64,000 nucleotides of DNA from Oryzias latipes (lineage: Eukaryota > Chordata > Actinopteri > Beloniformes > Adrianichthyidae), in the NCBI RefSeq assembly GCF_002234675.1, contig NC_019869.2, forward strand, positions 9,844,015 to 9,908,014. Reading direction: 5' to 3'. A program made the translations under genes and the position numbers. Below, in pieces: positions 12,001-26,267 of this stretch; position 1 is the first letter of the stretch, and every line of letters starts with the position of its first letter. The notes beneath the pieces are model-generated. The model was not told the DNA's origin, did not search any database, and saw only the letters and a list, made by a program, of their open reading frames with translations.

Positions 12001-14754
12001 AACTGAGTTTGGTTTGATCCGCAGGTGCCTCCACTCCTACCCAAGTCGGACATTGACCCAGAACACTGTCGGGTCTCTGCTCAGCTTGACGATAACGTGA
12101 GTCACCAGTCTGTGTGCTTCAACCTTTGGCTTCACCCATAGAAACCGGCTTACCGTATTTTCTGCACTATAGGGTGAACATAAGGTGCAATGAATGGTCT
12201 GTTTTCAAAAGGATGTCATACACTGGTATGAGAAAGTTTGGGCACCCCTGATAATTATCAGGATTGTTCTTCATAAATCATTGGTTGTTCGGATCATCAG
12301 TTTCAGTTAAATGTATCATATATCAGATGAACACAGTGTTATTTGAGAAGTGAAGTGAAGTTTATTGGATTTAAAGAAACGGTGCAATAATTACTTAAAC
12401 AAAAATAGGCAGGTGCGTACATTTGGGCGCCCCTGTTTTTTTATTGATTTGACTACCTTTAGCAATAATTATTGGAACACAAAACTTGTATCACAAGCTC
12501 ATTGACCCCTTGACCTACATACACATGTGAAGCCAATCATGAGAAGAGGTGTTTAAGGTGGCCAAGAGCAAGTTTTTCTCCTCTTTGCATCTTCCATGAA
12601 GAATGTCAACATGGGAACCTCAAAACAGCCGTTAGATGACCTGAAAACAGAGATTGTTCAACATCATAGTTTAGGTGAAGGATACAAAAAGCTTGCTAAG
12701 AGATTTCAGCTGTGAGGAATAAAGTGAGAAAATGAAAGACCACAGGTACAGTTCAGGCAAAGGCCCGGAGTGACCGGCCCAGAAAAATCTCAGATAGGCA
12801 GAGGCGAAGGATGGAGAGAACAATCAAACTCAACCCATAGACCAGCTCCAAAGACCTACGACGTGATCTGGCTGCAGATGGTGTCACTGTGCATCGTTCA
12901 ACCATTCAGCGCACTTTGCACAAGGAGATGCTGTATGGAAGAGTCATTAGCATATTTGCAAAAAAAACAAACAACCTTGTTTGCAACAGCACAACCAGAA
13001 TTGATCAACAGATGAGGCACACTGTCAGTTCTTAAAAAAGATTACAGCTTTGAATTGCACCTTAAGGCCGGTTTATACTTCACAGCGATCAGCCATCGCA
13101 TCAGTCGCATCAAGAACCGCGCGGTCTAGTTCGTACCAACGTAGGCTGGATTCGCTCGCGACTGCCCAGTTACAGATGATGTCATCAGCAGGCGTGACTC
13201 TTCCCAGCGCTCGGCTGGGAATCGACTGGGAATCAGCTTCTGCTCGAAGGCCCTGCGACCAATGCGATCCAAGCAATTCCAAATTGCTTTGAAGTATAAA
13301 CTGGGAAAATAGTATACTTTTGAGGTCCAAAATTCAAGGCTCCAACCAAATGAAGTCAATTCCGTGATACAGATTGATCAAGACGTGTCAACATTTCTAT
13401 GGCAACAACTCTGATTGGTCTGTTTATAACTTGAATAACTTTCACTACAAAAAAAAGTATTACAAAAAATGAGAATTTGCAAGAAATGTTCAAAAAAAGG
13501 TAGCAAATGAATAATGGTTATTCTGACCAATACAATGACGGAGTAACAGCTGTTCATTTCTCAATAGAAGTCTATGGGATTTTGGCTTCTTGGAGCCAGC
13601 GGGTACTTCCTGTTTGGAACACCAGAGGGGAGGGGTTACTCAGTCCAGTTCTTGTACAGTGAATGATTTCTTTATGTTCAGGTGGATGACAACATCCCAC
13701 TACGGGTGATGCTGCTGCTGATGGATGAGGTGTTTGACCTCAAAGAGAAGAACCAGTGGCTGCGCAGGAACATCAAGAACCTTCTGCAGCAGCTGATTAG
13801 AGCCACTTATGGAGACACTATCAACAGGTCAGCAGCTCGCCATACAGTGAACACTTTGAAAAGAGCACACTGTTGATCCTCATTTATATGTCTCTGCAGG
13901 AAAATTGTAGATCATGTAGACTACTTGACGTCACCAGAACAGGTGGCAGAATATGTGAAGAAGTTCAGGTAATCACTCAGAGCAGAACTCCCCGGTTGGT
14001 TTAATGCAACTTGTTAACTCAGAGTATGTTTCCCTGTGATTAGGGACTCCTACTGGCCCAATGGCATTCTGGCTGAGAGCCCGCCCCGTCGGGACAAGAG
14101 CATCCGCATGAGGACGCGAGTGGCAGCAAAGACCAGCTTGTTGGGTATCATGCCAGGTGAAATTACACTCACCAACTCCATGTTTTTTTTTTTTTTTCTG
14201 TTTATCTCTATGACCCACGTCCCATCTCACTCACCCAACACATTTGTCCACTGCTTATGTGTCCCCGCCATACACAACACGTGCTTTTTGACATACCCTA
14301 ACTCGCTGATCATTTATGTGATACATTTGATCCCAATGGATTCTGTTGCAGCTTTGCCCCATGTCAGAGTCAGCTGAGTTATGTTGATGGCGTTAGCACT
14401 TCACTACTGTAAAGTGTTGCATAACATCTGCTTTTAAAGAGCTACGGTAGTCAAAGTCTGTAGACGCTGGAGCTAAAGGGTTAACATCAGCTGATGATTA
14501 CGCTGTATTCTGTCTCAGATGAACTGAAACACATCATTGGAGCAGAGACCACCAGAAAGGGGATCCTCCGCGTCTTCGACATGTTCCAGTACCAACCCAT
14601 GAACCGGCGGTTGGTGTACGTGTTCCTGGAGGGCTTCCTGGAGACCATGTTTCCGCAGTACAAATTCCCCGAGCTCTTTGTGAAGCTGCACTCCCGTTCT
14701 CCGCGCATCCACAGATACAACCAGAAACTCAAATGCTCTTCTGCGAAGAGGTGA
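23..14754 (+). CDS. snx13: Sorting nexin 13 (RGS-PX protein), 5' part missing
   Basis: SNX13 is an endosome/ER-contact sorting nexin with an N-terminal membrane anchor, then PXA, RGS, PX and C-terminal nexin domains. Exons: 23-125, 300-389, 2078-2199, 2282-2400, 4229-4333, 4407-4495, 4575-4658, 4738-4876, 4989-5077, 5197-5296, 6996-7189, 7303-7407, 7496-7666, 9737-9806, 11158-11300, 11376-11483, 11561-11671, 11786-11947, 12025-12096, 13682-13827, 13900-13968, 14044-14156, 14519-14754. Together they give 912 residues in one open frame, about 45 fewer than the usual full length, so the exon(s) for the N-terminal hydrophobic anchor lie left of the window. The PXA domain is in exons 2-9 (IDEPLQQVIQF, DWQPYFTTRLVDDF), RGS in exons 10-13 (LFFWLTVEGYR, DERFYPAF), PX in exons 15-17 (YRRYSDFHDFH, LPGKKTFNNMDRDFLEKR) and the nexin C domain in exons 20-23 (DELKHIIGAETTRKGILRVF). 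The donor after exon 17 (GTCTCT) is weak. SNX14 and SNX25 are related but fit less well. Confidence 0.95.
390..2077 (+). other. snx13 intron, no recognised element
   Basis: This is the long intron between the second and third exons in the window. The part at 430-1300 is more GC-rich than its surroundings and may be an old transposon, but I see no convincing terminal repeats or coding remnant. Confidence 0.4.
2626..2696 (+). repeat. LINE/SINE 3'-tail-like repeat
   Basis: GCCCATTGAGATGAC, a GGGCTATATAAATAAAG block and short TTGAAT-type tail repeats. The same unit lies inverted at 3237-3305 and 6411-6480. This tail is common in fish genomes. Confidence 0.6.
2700..2971 (+). repeat. Family B interspersed repeat, copy 1 (internally deleted)
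   Basis: It carries family B blocks (GTTTTTAGCCAAAA, TTTCTGCAGAGCAGCAG) and the terminal CAGTGGGTCTTTT end. See copy 8 (42324-42930) for the most complete version in this orientation. Confidence 0.6.
3237..3305 (-). repeat. LINE/SINE 3'-tail-like repeat
   Basis: Inverted copy of the unit at 2626-2696: AATTCAATTCAATTTTATTTG followed by GCCCAAATTC and GATGGGCTTC. Confidence 0.55.
3611..3970 (+). repeat. Family B interspersed repeat, copy 2
   Basis: It starts at the terminal motif TCCCACTCTGATCATC and runs through the block GTGGATGCATCAGAATGGAG. The far end has been lost. Confidence 0.65.
6330..6410 (-). repeat. SINE-like fragment with tRNA-like B box
   Basis: It contains CCGGGACTTGAACC and GTGCTAACCACTGCCCCACCG, the same end as in the longer copy at 18338-18676. 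Read on the - strand this is a tRNA-like A/B-box head. Confidence 0.55.
6411..6480 (-). repeat. LINE/SINE 3'-tail-like repeat
   Basis: CAATTCAATTCAATTTATTT then ATATAGCCC and CAATGGGCTT. It directly abuts the SINE-like fragment to its left. Confidence 0.55.
8420..9140. mobile_element. Likely non-autonomous hAT-type element (one end seen)
   Basis: The right end reads CGATATATTGCCAAATCG then CAACACCCCTA, a terminal form common in fish hAT-like elements that start TAGGGGTGTTG. The left end is not recognisable. It lies in the snx13 intron between exons 7496-7666 and 9737-9806. Confidence 0.4.
9961..10818. mobile_element. Non-autonomous DNA transposon with TTTTCGGACTATAAGTC ends
   Basis: The left terminus TACTGTAGTTTTCGGACTAT and the reverse complement of the right terminus (CGAACCGTATATTTCGGAG) are imperfect inverted repeats of a family widespread in fishes. 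It occupies most of the snx13 intron before the PX exon. A fragment of a related terminus is at 12150-12200. Confidence 0.55.
12221..13040 (+). mobile_element. Tc1/mariner element, truncated, with dead transposase
   Basis: It begins after a TA with CACTGGTATGAGAAAGTTTG and GGCACCCCTG, a Tc1-type terminal repeat. From 12611 a transposase N terminus can be read (helix-turn-helix with LGEGYKKLAKRFQL), followed after a shift by a DRPRKIS-like stretch and a second recognition helix region (12845-12955). Stops and frame breaks interrupt it, and the catalytic DDE half and right terminus are missing. Confidence 0.75.
13064..13305. mobile_element. Short MITE with GGTTTATACTTC ends
   Basis: The left end GGCCGGTTTATACTTCA and the reverse complement of the right end (CCCAGTTTATACTTCAAAGC) are inverted repeats around about 240 bp of GC-richer sequence. 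It sits directly after the broken Tc1 element in the same snx13 intron. Confidence 0.6.
13306..13665 (+). repeat. Family C repeat, copy 1 (partial)
   Basis: It shares CTCCAACCAAATGAAGTCAATT, GAAGTCTATG, CTTCCTGTTTG and a CACTCAGTCCAGTT-type end with the copy at 26268-26905. Its right end stops about 15 bp before an snx13 splice acceptor. Confidence 0.55.
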
Positions 14755-17640
14755 CAGGAAGAGAAGCAATGCAACAGGGAAAGGGGTCATCCCGGCGCCG
14801 GGGGTCAGGCTGGGAGGGTTGACGTGAACAGGGAGGTGCGTGCGTGCGACCTCCGCCCGTCCTCTTTCCTTGCACATTCCTGTCGGCAAAAACACTCCAC
14901 TCGTCCAGCTGATATTTTCTTTGGAGTCGAAGGACGAGCACCTCTGCCTCGCTGTCTGTCACCCTGTGAAGAACACAAATCCTATCATTTGCACCAAGAC
15001 TGAACATGGCAGTCTTCAGTTTTTATAGATTCTTTGCGTTTGTTTGTTTTAAGTGGAGCTTTATCCCGGGTGAGGCGCTGCTGCTTTTTCGTGGTCCAAA
15101 GAGCAGAACACAAATGTTTTGGATTTATTTTTAGGGCTAGATTGCGTAGATCCACACCTTGCCTTATCTTCCCAAGTTAATTCTCCCTCCCACTCAGCTG
15201 TAATCAAACTTGGCCTCTTTCTGTAGAAGCTCTCTACTCATGTTTTTTTTTTTAGGACAACCAAAAATCGCACTCACATCCTAAAACTTGTCTAAAGAAA
15301 TGTTCGTCAAAGTGTTTTATTTTCCTTTTTTGTCTGATTTTTCTTCTCCATCCTAATAGCTTCTCCTGTTGGTTCCTCTGAGTGAACCCATAGAAACGGG
15401 CACATCCCCTTTAAGCTACTGTCGTAACCCGTGACGACCAAAGCTCATCCTGCTCTGTTCTGACTCTTAGACACTGTGTTTGAAGGAGACTTTTAACCTG
15501 CGAGAAGGTGAAGCTTTAAAGGGATATTTCACTTTTTGACTCATCAGAATAATGGTTTAGGCTAAAAGCTGCCGGTTCCTTTTATGGTGTTTAACACAGT
15601 TCAATCCTAAAAAAGAAAAAAAAAAACTTATTTTTTAACCAATTAGGCTAAAGTATTTTTTCACATCACTGTTGGATTGAATATCATTTTTTACCTAAAC
15701 GTTTAAGGGATAAAAATGGTCGAGCATCCGTGATCTCATGATTAACAGTTAAAGTCTTGAGGTTAGAGCTGTATGAAATGGTGAATAATTGACTTTTCCT
15801 TTGAGCTGCTTGACTTCTTTCAGCAGCAGGGAAACAATGACCAAGTGGTTCCATGAACCCAGTCATTCCCAATCAGTAGAAATATCCCTGAAAGGACAAC
15901 CTGAGGTGCGTCTCTGTGGGAGGCCCGCTCTTGAATGTACTGCGTTTGTGTAGAAAGGGGTGTGTGTGTGTGTGTGTTTGCTTGTTTAGCATGAAGAGGC
16001 TTCAGTCAGACAGAAACTGTGTAGCAGCCTTAAACCTAGAACCAGTTTCTACTGACCTGCACACCAGGGGGAGCTCTCCTTCACACCACTGAACTTTTAA
16101 GGAAACATACATCCAGTAGATGGATCCCTCATCAACTTTACTTTAAGATTTGTGTTTGTTTGTTTTTTTTTGGTGCAATATAAATTCTTTGTTCCTTTAA
16201 TGCATGTGCAGTTTGATCCATCATGTAGTGAAAATGATATTTTTATTGGAGAAACCATGAAAGGAGTCTCTGAAAGTTCCTTCTTTCCCCATGAACTTGA
16301 CATTCCGCTGTCATAGATTTTTTTTTTACCGACTTGTTTTATAAGTCTGTGGTTTCCTTTTTGGAGTGCAGGGTTTCTGTTTTTCACTGCCCGCTCTGGT
16401 GGAATATGCTCGGGTGTTGCTGAAGCAGTGCTTGAGGACGTTCCATGTCACGGCGGATTCATTAGTCTCACTGGGCTACGGGAATTGAGAACCTGTCTCC
16501 CTGGTGGCAATTTGGGAGCGCCATGCGGAGTGCGAGGAAACCCCCGACTCCCTTCACGCGTTTACACAAAGTTCTTTCTAAAATGGGCTCAGCGGCTCCA
16601 CAGGGACTCGGATCGGTGGAATCGATGCCGATTAGCACTTACTGTAGCAAAGGTGGGAGTCCCACTTCCGCCGGTTTCAGACGCATCTCCCTGGACTGCG
16701 GCATTGCTCCCGCCGCGCTGGTGGACTCTGATCGACTTAAAGGATCGCCAATCCCATGATGTCACCTTAAAACTTCTGCACACCTCTCCATACAGGAAGG
16801 CTCGTCTTTTTTTTAACCCCAGTATATGAATATGTAATAATGAAAATGTGTGCATATCTGTGTACAGTATGTGTTAATAGTGTGCCTAATTGTACTTCAA
16901 CTCTATTTTCATATTTTTCTTTAATCTAAAAAAAAAAAGAAATGAATCAGAATGTTATGATCATTTTCCTCAACTGGAAATGACCAGGGTTTTATTATTT
17001 TGGCATAAAGCTCATGTTTTTGTTTTTTTGTGAGCACCTGAGCTCAGATCAATATAACACTAATAAAAAAGCTACTTGGACAAGAAATCCTGCAGTTTCA
17101 CCTCTTTGCTTCTTGTATTTGTAAAGGTTTTATTTATGAACATTGTGTTTTTTTTAATGGATTTTACTGCAGCATACCTTTCCCTTGGCTCTAGTTCTAC
17201 AAGTATTCTTACTCCAATATAATGGACTGCTTCCTTCCACATAATGTCTAATATTTGTAACATTTCTATTGATTCTAATAATGCACAATTTGTATAGAAA
17301 TTAGTTGTAGCCATCACAAGCCAGGTTAAAAAGTGTCTGCTATGATAGCCCTACAATTTTTAAAATCTTTAGAATTCTGCAAAAATTAAATTTTTAAATT
17401 CGGGGAGAATTGGTGTTCTATTGGCCTCCAGGTATTTGAAATTATCAGTATGTTATCACGTATTTTACGTACGTCCAAGGCTGCACTTGTTGGCCGCACG
17501 TATTGAAAATCAAACTTAAATTCCTATCATATGTCATACAGTTAGGCATGTGACGTGTTCTCCGCATTTGGTCCATCCCCTGGAGGAGCGGTGAGCTGCA
17601 GATACAGCAGATACAGGTGGTTTTATCTAAACCTTAACCC
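14755..17640 (+). other. snx13 3' UTR and downstream sequence
   Basis: No coding exon is visible after the stop. The stretch is AT-rich with short TG and A/T runs and no clear repeat, which suits a long 3' UTR. Candidate AATAAA signals are at 17062-17067 and 18095-18100. The true cleavage site cannot be chosen from sequence alone. Confidence 0.5.
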
Positions 17641-17836
17641 TTGTGCTATCCTAGACACTTTAACATTGGGAGTTGGGTCATCTAGACCCACTAGACGGTG
17701 CTCTGAACCTTTTTTCTTCCATGATTTGTGATTTTCACTGGTGTCCATGGATTAAATGAAATCTTTCCACCTTTGTCATGGTAGGGAGAACACGTCAATG
17801 TAAGGGTGGGGTCATCTAAGATAGCACAAGGGTTAA
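17634..17836 (+). mobile_element. piggyBac-like MITE, copy 1
   Basis: About 195 bp between TTAA duplications. Termini are CCCTTGTGCTATC and the inverse GATAGCACAAGGG. The TTAA target plus CCC-start termini are the signature of piggyBac-superfamily non-autonomous elements. It has no coding capacity. Confidence 0.8.
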
Positions 17837-18241
17837 ACCTTCCTCTAATTCTGTGCGGCCAAGACAAAAGTCGCACGTATTTCAAGACTTGGGTGCCAAT
17901 AGACACTTTCCTGTTAAATCTGAGCTTCAGTCCATCAGCATCATCCATTCGTATTTCACACATCTGTATAGAATTCAGTCTCCTTGCATAAAGACTTCAT
18001 TTGGTGATTTTGTATGTATTTGTGTATTTTCATCTCTTGAAACATCAGAATTTGAATATATGTTTATTACCTAATTCCATGTTTTAAGAAAAAAAATAAA
18101 ACGTTGTCAAACTTATTTAGTTCACATTATTTTAATCTTTTCTTTTTATCACTTTTCCCAAGTTATCAGCTGGTTGAGTCACTGTTTATTTTTCCATCTG
18201 AGTAATGACGTACTAGTTCCTCTGAGTATTAGTGCTCTTAT

Positions 18242-18330
18242 AGACCCACTCTGATGAAAATGGTGTTTTAAACATGTTCTTGTGGCATTTTTTCTGATGA
18301 TGCAGAACATATTACGAAAATGCATTCATC
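18242..18330 (-). repeat. Family B repeat, copy 3, left piece
   Basis: It begins with the terminal motif ACCCACTCTGATGAAAATGG and ends where a SINE-like repeat interrupts it. The rest of the same copy resumes at 20065. Confidence 0.65.
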
Positions 18331-18337
18331 TTCTACC

Positions 18338-18676
18338 GTTTATTCCCTTTCAGGGTCACGGGGCTGCTGGAGCCTATCCTGGCCACTTGTGGGGGAAGGC
18401 AGGGGACAAAACAGGTCACCAGTCTGTCGCGGGGTAGAATGTCCGCAATCACGCACTCTCACATTCACACCTAGGGACAATTTAGATTAACCAATTAACC
18501 TATGAAGCATGTTTTTGGGAGGAAGCCAGAGTCCCCGGAGAAAACCCACACATGCACGGGGAGAACATACAAACTCCACACAGAAAGGCCCCCGTTGATG
18601 TTTCAGGTCCCCCAGCCGGGACTTGAACCGAGGCCTTCTTGCTGTGTGGCAAAAGGGCTAACCACCGCTCCACCGT
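18338..18676 (-). repeat. Dispersed tRNA-headed repeat common in fishes
   Basis: It contains the conserved blocks TTTTTGGGAGGAAGCC, GGAGAAAACCCACACATGC and GGGGAGAACATACAAACTCC, and a tRNA-like end with CCGGGACTTGAACC and GGCTAACCACCGC. On the - strand the tRNA-like part is the head. It is inserted within family B copy 3. Confidence 0.65.
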
Positions 18677-18722
18677 GTACATTAAGAAAAGTAAGCTTGA
18701 AATTTCGTCATGAAAAGATGAT

Positions 18723-20064
18723 TTAACCGTCGTGCTATCCTAGGCACTTTAACATTGGGAGTTGGGTCATCTAGACCCACTAGACCAGGGGTCGGGAACC
18801 TATGGCTCGCGAGCCATATATGGCTCTTTTGATGGTCACATGTGGCTCGCAGACAAATCTTTAATTATACTTTTTTTTATCATTAGTCCAGTCCTTCTCG
18901 GGCGCGATGCGATGCCAGAGGCGCGCAGTAGTAGCGGTGCTTGGAGAGAAAAATCTGCGCCAGCGCTATCAGTTACTATTATCTATTATTTCACAGAGTT
19001 TGTACCAGCTGGAAACCTGTGAATTGCCGTGCCTAAAAGTTCGCGCTCCCGTCTCTGAGAAAGAGCGCGCAGATGCGGAGACGGGATGTGTGAGGGAGAA
19101 AGCAGAGGGTGGGGGTTGTGGGGACAGGCTGCAGGTGAATCGCGCAGGGATTGTAAAAACGTAAAACCCGCTTCCCGTCACTCACTGCAGCGTGTGAGTG
19201 TGTGTTTGGCTCCCCGTCTGCATGTGAGCAGTCTTTGTCACATCTACAGAACATTCAGACCTAAGATCACGTTTAAAGTCTCAACGCCTGAACGAAGCAG
19301 AAACTCACCACGTATCAACCAGACTAGACAATCAGCAAAACTACCACGAGAAATACTCATCATTTATTAGCAATAGCATAACAATGTTATTAAAAATAAT
19401 CCACAGACTTATTGTACTTTAAAAATGTTGAAATTACATCAAATGCACACATTCATTTGTATATTTAGTTTTAAACATATTGTCGCGGACTGAGTTGGAT
19501 GGCTGTCGGGCCGCGTTAAAAGTTCTGGAGTTCATGGAATGCATCAAGCAGAGATCTGATTGGCTCTCAGTTCTGTCGCTCAGCCTGTTGTTAGGTAGTT
19601 TGGACCAATGGGGTTCAGCTATGGGCCGAATAAGGGAAATGGGAGGCCTGGAGTGGGAGCAGGGGAATATAAAGTTGGTAGAAGCGCTCTCTCTCGTCTC
19701 GTGTCGACAGGAGAGATTCAGGAGTTGCTGAATTAATTTTACGGCGTTTGTTGCGGTCTGCAGTAACCAGAATAAAGAACCTTAAATGAGGTTAAGTCTC
19801 CATGCCTCAGTGTGGGAAAGAGACACTACATTATTGTATGGCTCTTTCGAAATTACATTTAAAAATATGTGGCGTTTATGGCTCTCTTGGCCAAAAAGGT
19901 TCCCGACCCCTGCACTAGACAGTGCTCTGAACCTTTTTTCTTCAATGATTTGTGATCTTCACTGGTGGATTACATGAAATCCTCTTCACCTTTATCCACC
20001 TTTGTCATGGTAGGAATAACATGTCAATGGTCATCTTGACCCCATAGGATAGCACAAGGGTTAA
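18723..20064 (+). mobile_element. piggyBac-like MITE, copy 2, split by a hAT element
   Basis: TTAA-flanked MITE as at 17634, with the left arm at 18727-18785 and the right arm from 19913. It was interrupted by the hAT element at 18786-19912. It is itself inserted in family B copy 3. Confidence 0.8.
18786..19912. mobile_element. Non-autonomous hAT element with perfect 8-bp duplication
   Basis: The ends are CAGGGGTCGGGAACC and the inverse GGTTCCCGACCCCTG. The target duplication CACTAGAC is identical on both sides (18778-18785 and 19913-19920). The 1127-bp interior shows no intact transposase. The duplicated octamer occurs once in the uninterrupted MITE copies, which fixes the insertion point exactly. 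Confidence 0.9.
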
Positions 20065-20440
20065 GAAGATCTTATTTCTGATGTAGAAAATAAACTGGGT
20101 GGGCCTCAAGCTCCTTACTCCGCTCCGTGCTTATGCATCGACCTGCAGACGACTAGATCCAGGTACGTCTTCATTGTCCTCGTCTGGCTCCAACATGCAG
20201 ATATTGTACCACTGATAATGTTAGAACGTTTTGCTCTAACATTATCGGTGAGATTTTCTGCTGTCTTACAGTCCTTCACAACCCAAACCTCAGATATGGT
20301 TAATGGGAAGGGGGGCGGGGTTGCTCTGCACCATCAGCCCACAACTCAGTTAAGTTATTGGATTTAGGGTAAAAATGTCAAAGACCCCTGGGAATTCTTT
20401 TACAATTGATCTAAAGATGATCAGAGTGGTACTTAAAGAA
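20065..20440 (-). repeat. Family B repeat, copy 3, right piece
   Basis: It continues the copy begun at 18242: a CAAGCTCC region, then GCATCGACCTGCAGACGACT, and the terminal AAAGATGATCAGAGTGG. Confidence 0.65.
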
Positions 20441-20478
20441 GCAAAAACTTCGCGAACAAGGAAATCAGTTCTACTTAT

Positions 20479-20690
20479 TTAACCCTTGTGCTATCTTAGA
20501 TGACCCCCCCTTACTTTGACGTGTTCTCCCTACCATGACAAAGGTGGATAAAGGTGGAAAGATTTCATGTAATCCATGGACACCAGTGAAGATCACAAAT
20601 CATTGAAGAAAAAAGGTTCAGAGCACTGTCTAGTGGGTCTAGATGACCCAACTCCCAATTTTAAAGTGTCTAGGATAGCACAAGGGGTAA
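20479..20690 (-). mobile_element. piggyBac-like MITE, copy 3
   Basis: Inverted relative to copy 1. The left TTAA is intact at 20479-20482; the right one is mutated to GTAA. The internal block CAAATCATTGAAGAAAAAAG is shared with all full copies. Confidence 0.8.
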
Positions 20691-20915
20691 TTACGGAAAC
20701 TCTTGTGAGGATGCATCAACTTTTTCTACTGTTAAAAAGAAAAAAATCAACAACTGTTTTAGTTCATGGTTGAATTTATATTTGATCATATTAGAGTAGA
20801 TGTTGACACACTGGAGCTTAAAGGGAAAAGATCCCTGACTCGTTCATCTGCAGCCACAGTCAGTCCAAAAGACACTTTGAAATTTGCAAATGTCCTCTAA
20901 CGGATGCCGTACAGT

Positions 20916-21278
20916 TCATGTCTTCCTTTGCGCCTTTCCTACTGGGTCAGCCAGGATAACGATCCCCCAAGAAGCCAAACCTGAAAGAAAACCAGTGTTC
21001 ATTCCAGTTCAGACCCGCAGGCAGCAGCTCGGAACCAGAACCGAAGCGGGTCCTCACTCACACAAAGCGAATGTAATCTGCGCCACAGTGCCCATGGAGG
21101 TGGGAGCGCCCTGCCGCATCACCTTCCGCGCAGCGTTGAAGACGTAAGCTCCGGACAGACACAGTCCTCCACCGGAGATGATCCTGCAGCTCCAACAGTT
21201 CTTTAACAATTGACTGGATTTCGAACCGGCGACCTCCGGCTCCGTTGACATTGTAGCAACGTGGGCGCCAGCGGTCAT
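20916..21278 (-). CDS. dmac1: DMAC1-like protein (complex I distal-arm assembly)
   Basis: DMAC1 (TMEM261) is a small mitochondrial inner-membrane protein needed to assemble the distal membrane arm of respiratory complex I. Two exons, 21062-21278 and 20916-20980, join through a GTGAGT donor and a CTTTCAG acceptor to give 93 residues. The family signature is clear: LLKNCWSCRIISG (CxxC), then a glycine-rich first membrane segment ending YVFNAARK, a short loop, a second segment (AQITFALCLASWGIVI) and the C-terminal ADPVGKA. If read without splicing the protein would stop after ALCE, just before the second segment is complete, so the intron is well supported. An alternative start, MSTEPEV at 21251, has the better context (A at -3) and gives 84 residues. 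The gene is head to head with btd. Confidence 0.87.
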
Positions 21279-21603
21279 GTGTTTGACAAGATTAAATGGC
21301 ACACAGTGGGGTTTTACTTGAAAAATACACAATGTCGGAATAAAAGAGACAACAAAAAGAAGAAAAAATGTTTTCGTTGTGAATGAGTCGACAAATTAAT
21401 GAAAAATCGGTCCACCGCGATAAAAAACAAGCAGCTTCAAGAACTGTTTCCGGGTTAAATTCCAATCACTTCCGTTTAGTCTTTTCAAAATAAAAGCAGA
21501 CCTGAGAGTTTTGGGGTTTTTGTTTACACTTAACCAATTTTCCCCTTTAAAATATTTTTCTTAGTATCGAGCTGCTTTAGGGGTAGTTGAGCTGCTTCGG
21601 GTC
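21279..21603. promoter_or_regulatory. Shared dmac1/btd bidirectional promoter region
   Basis: 325 bp separate the two divergent start codons. It contains a CCAAT box (21462-21466) and an ETS-type ACTTCCG (21468-21474), both usual in promoters of nuclear genes for mitochondrial proteins. Transcription start sites cannot be placed. Confidence 0.55.
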
Positions 21604-25619
<4,016 letters not shown>

Positions 25620-25669
25620 ACTGTCCTCTGATACAAGAGTGACGGAGACGGTGAAAAACCTCTGAGCCA

Positions 25670-25675
25670 AATAAA
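25670..25675 (+). promoter_or_regulatory. btd polyadenylation signal
   Basis: AATAAA 51 bp after the btd stop codon, indicating a very short 3' UTR. Confidence 0.75.
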
Positions 25676-26075
25676 ATATCAGAAAACAAATGTGTTTATT
25701 ACTGTATTATTCTTTACAAATACTGCACCTGGTAGCATCCATCCTGTCACACATTTGCATATTTCTAAAAAGGCCTTCTTTTAGTTTTTACATCTCTCCA
25801 ATCTTTCATACAGACACATATTTACACACAGGCACACAAATGTATTCACATCATCACTTCCCTAAAACAGACATACACCAAAAGGTTCCAGAAAATATGA
25901 AAACTTGAAAAGAAATGCAGAAAACTTCAATATTTAGTTTGAACCAATGACAGGAGCAGACACAAGTACCGACACATGAACCTCCGTCTTCTGTATTCAG
26001 TTTCCTGGACATGATCGGAGATGAACAGAAACCTTTTCAGTGTTTTTCTGTCAGTTTGTTCTTATCAAGTCATAT

Positions 26076-26267
26076 AACATTGGGAGTTGGGTCATCTAGA
26101 CCCACTAGACAGTGCTCTGAACCTTTTTTCTTCAATGATTTGGGATCTTCACTGGTGTCCATGGATTACATGAAATCTTTCCACCTTTATCCACCTTTGT
26201 CATGGTAGGGAGAACACGTCAATGTAAGGATGGGGTCATCTGGAACCCCTAGGATAGCACAAGGGAT
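26076..26267 (+). mobile_element. piggyBac-like MITE, copy 6 (left end lost)
   Basis: It enters at AACATTGGGAGTTGGG and ends with GATAGCACAAGGG. The first terminus is missing. It abuts family C copy 2. Confidence 0.75.

Noticed and set aside
14515-14895. 126-residue - strand open frame
   Set aside because: It is the shadow of the last snx13 exon.
16428-16829. 133-residue + strand open frame after snx13
   Set aside because: No recognisable motif, overlapped by open frames on both strands, and located in the probable snx13 3' UTR.
19086-19370. 94-residue open frame
   Set aside because: It lies wholly within the hAT element at 18786-19912 and does not resemble a transposase.
21230-21280. Possible tRNA gene from a GGTTCGAAATCC box
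   Set aside because: No cloverleaf can be drawn around it, and the bases are part of the dmac1 coding exon.
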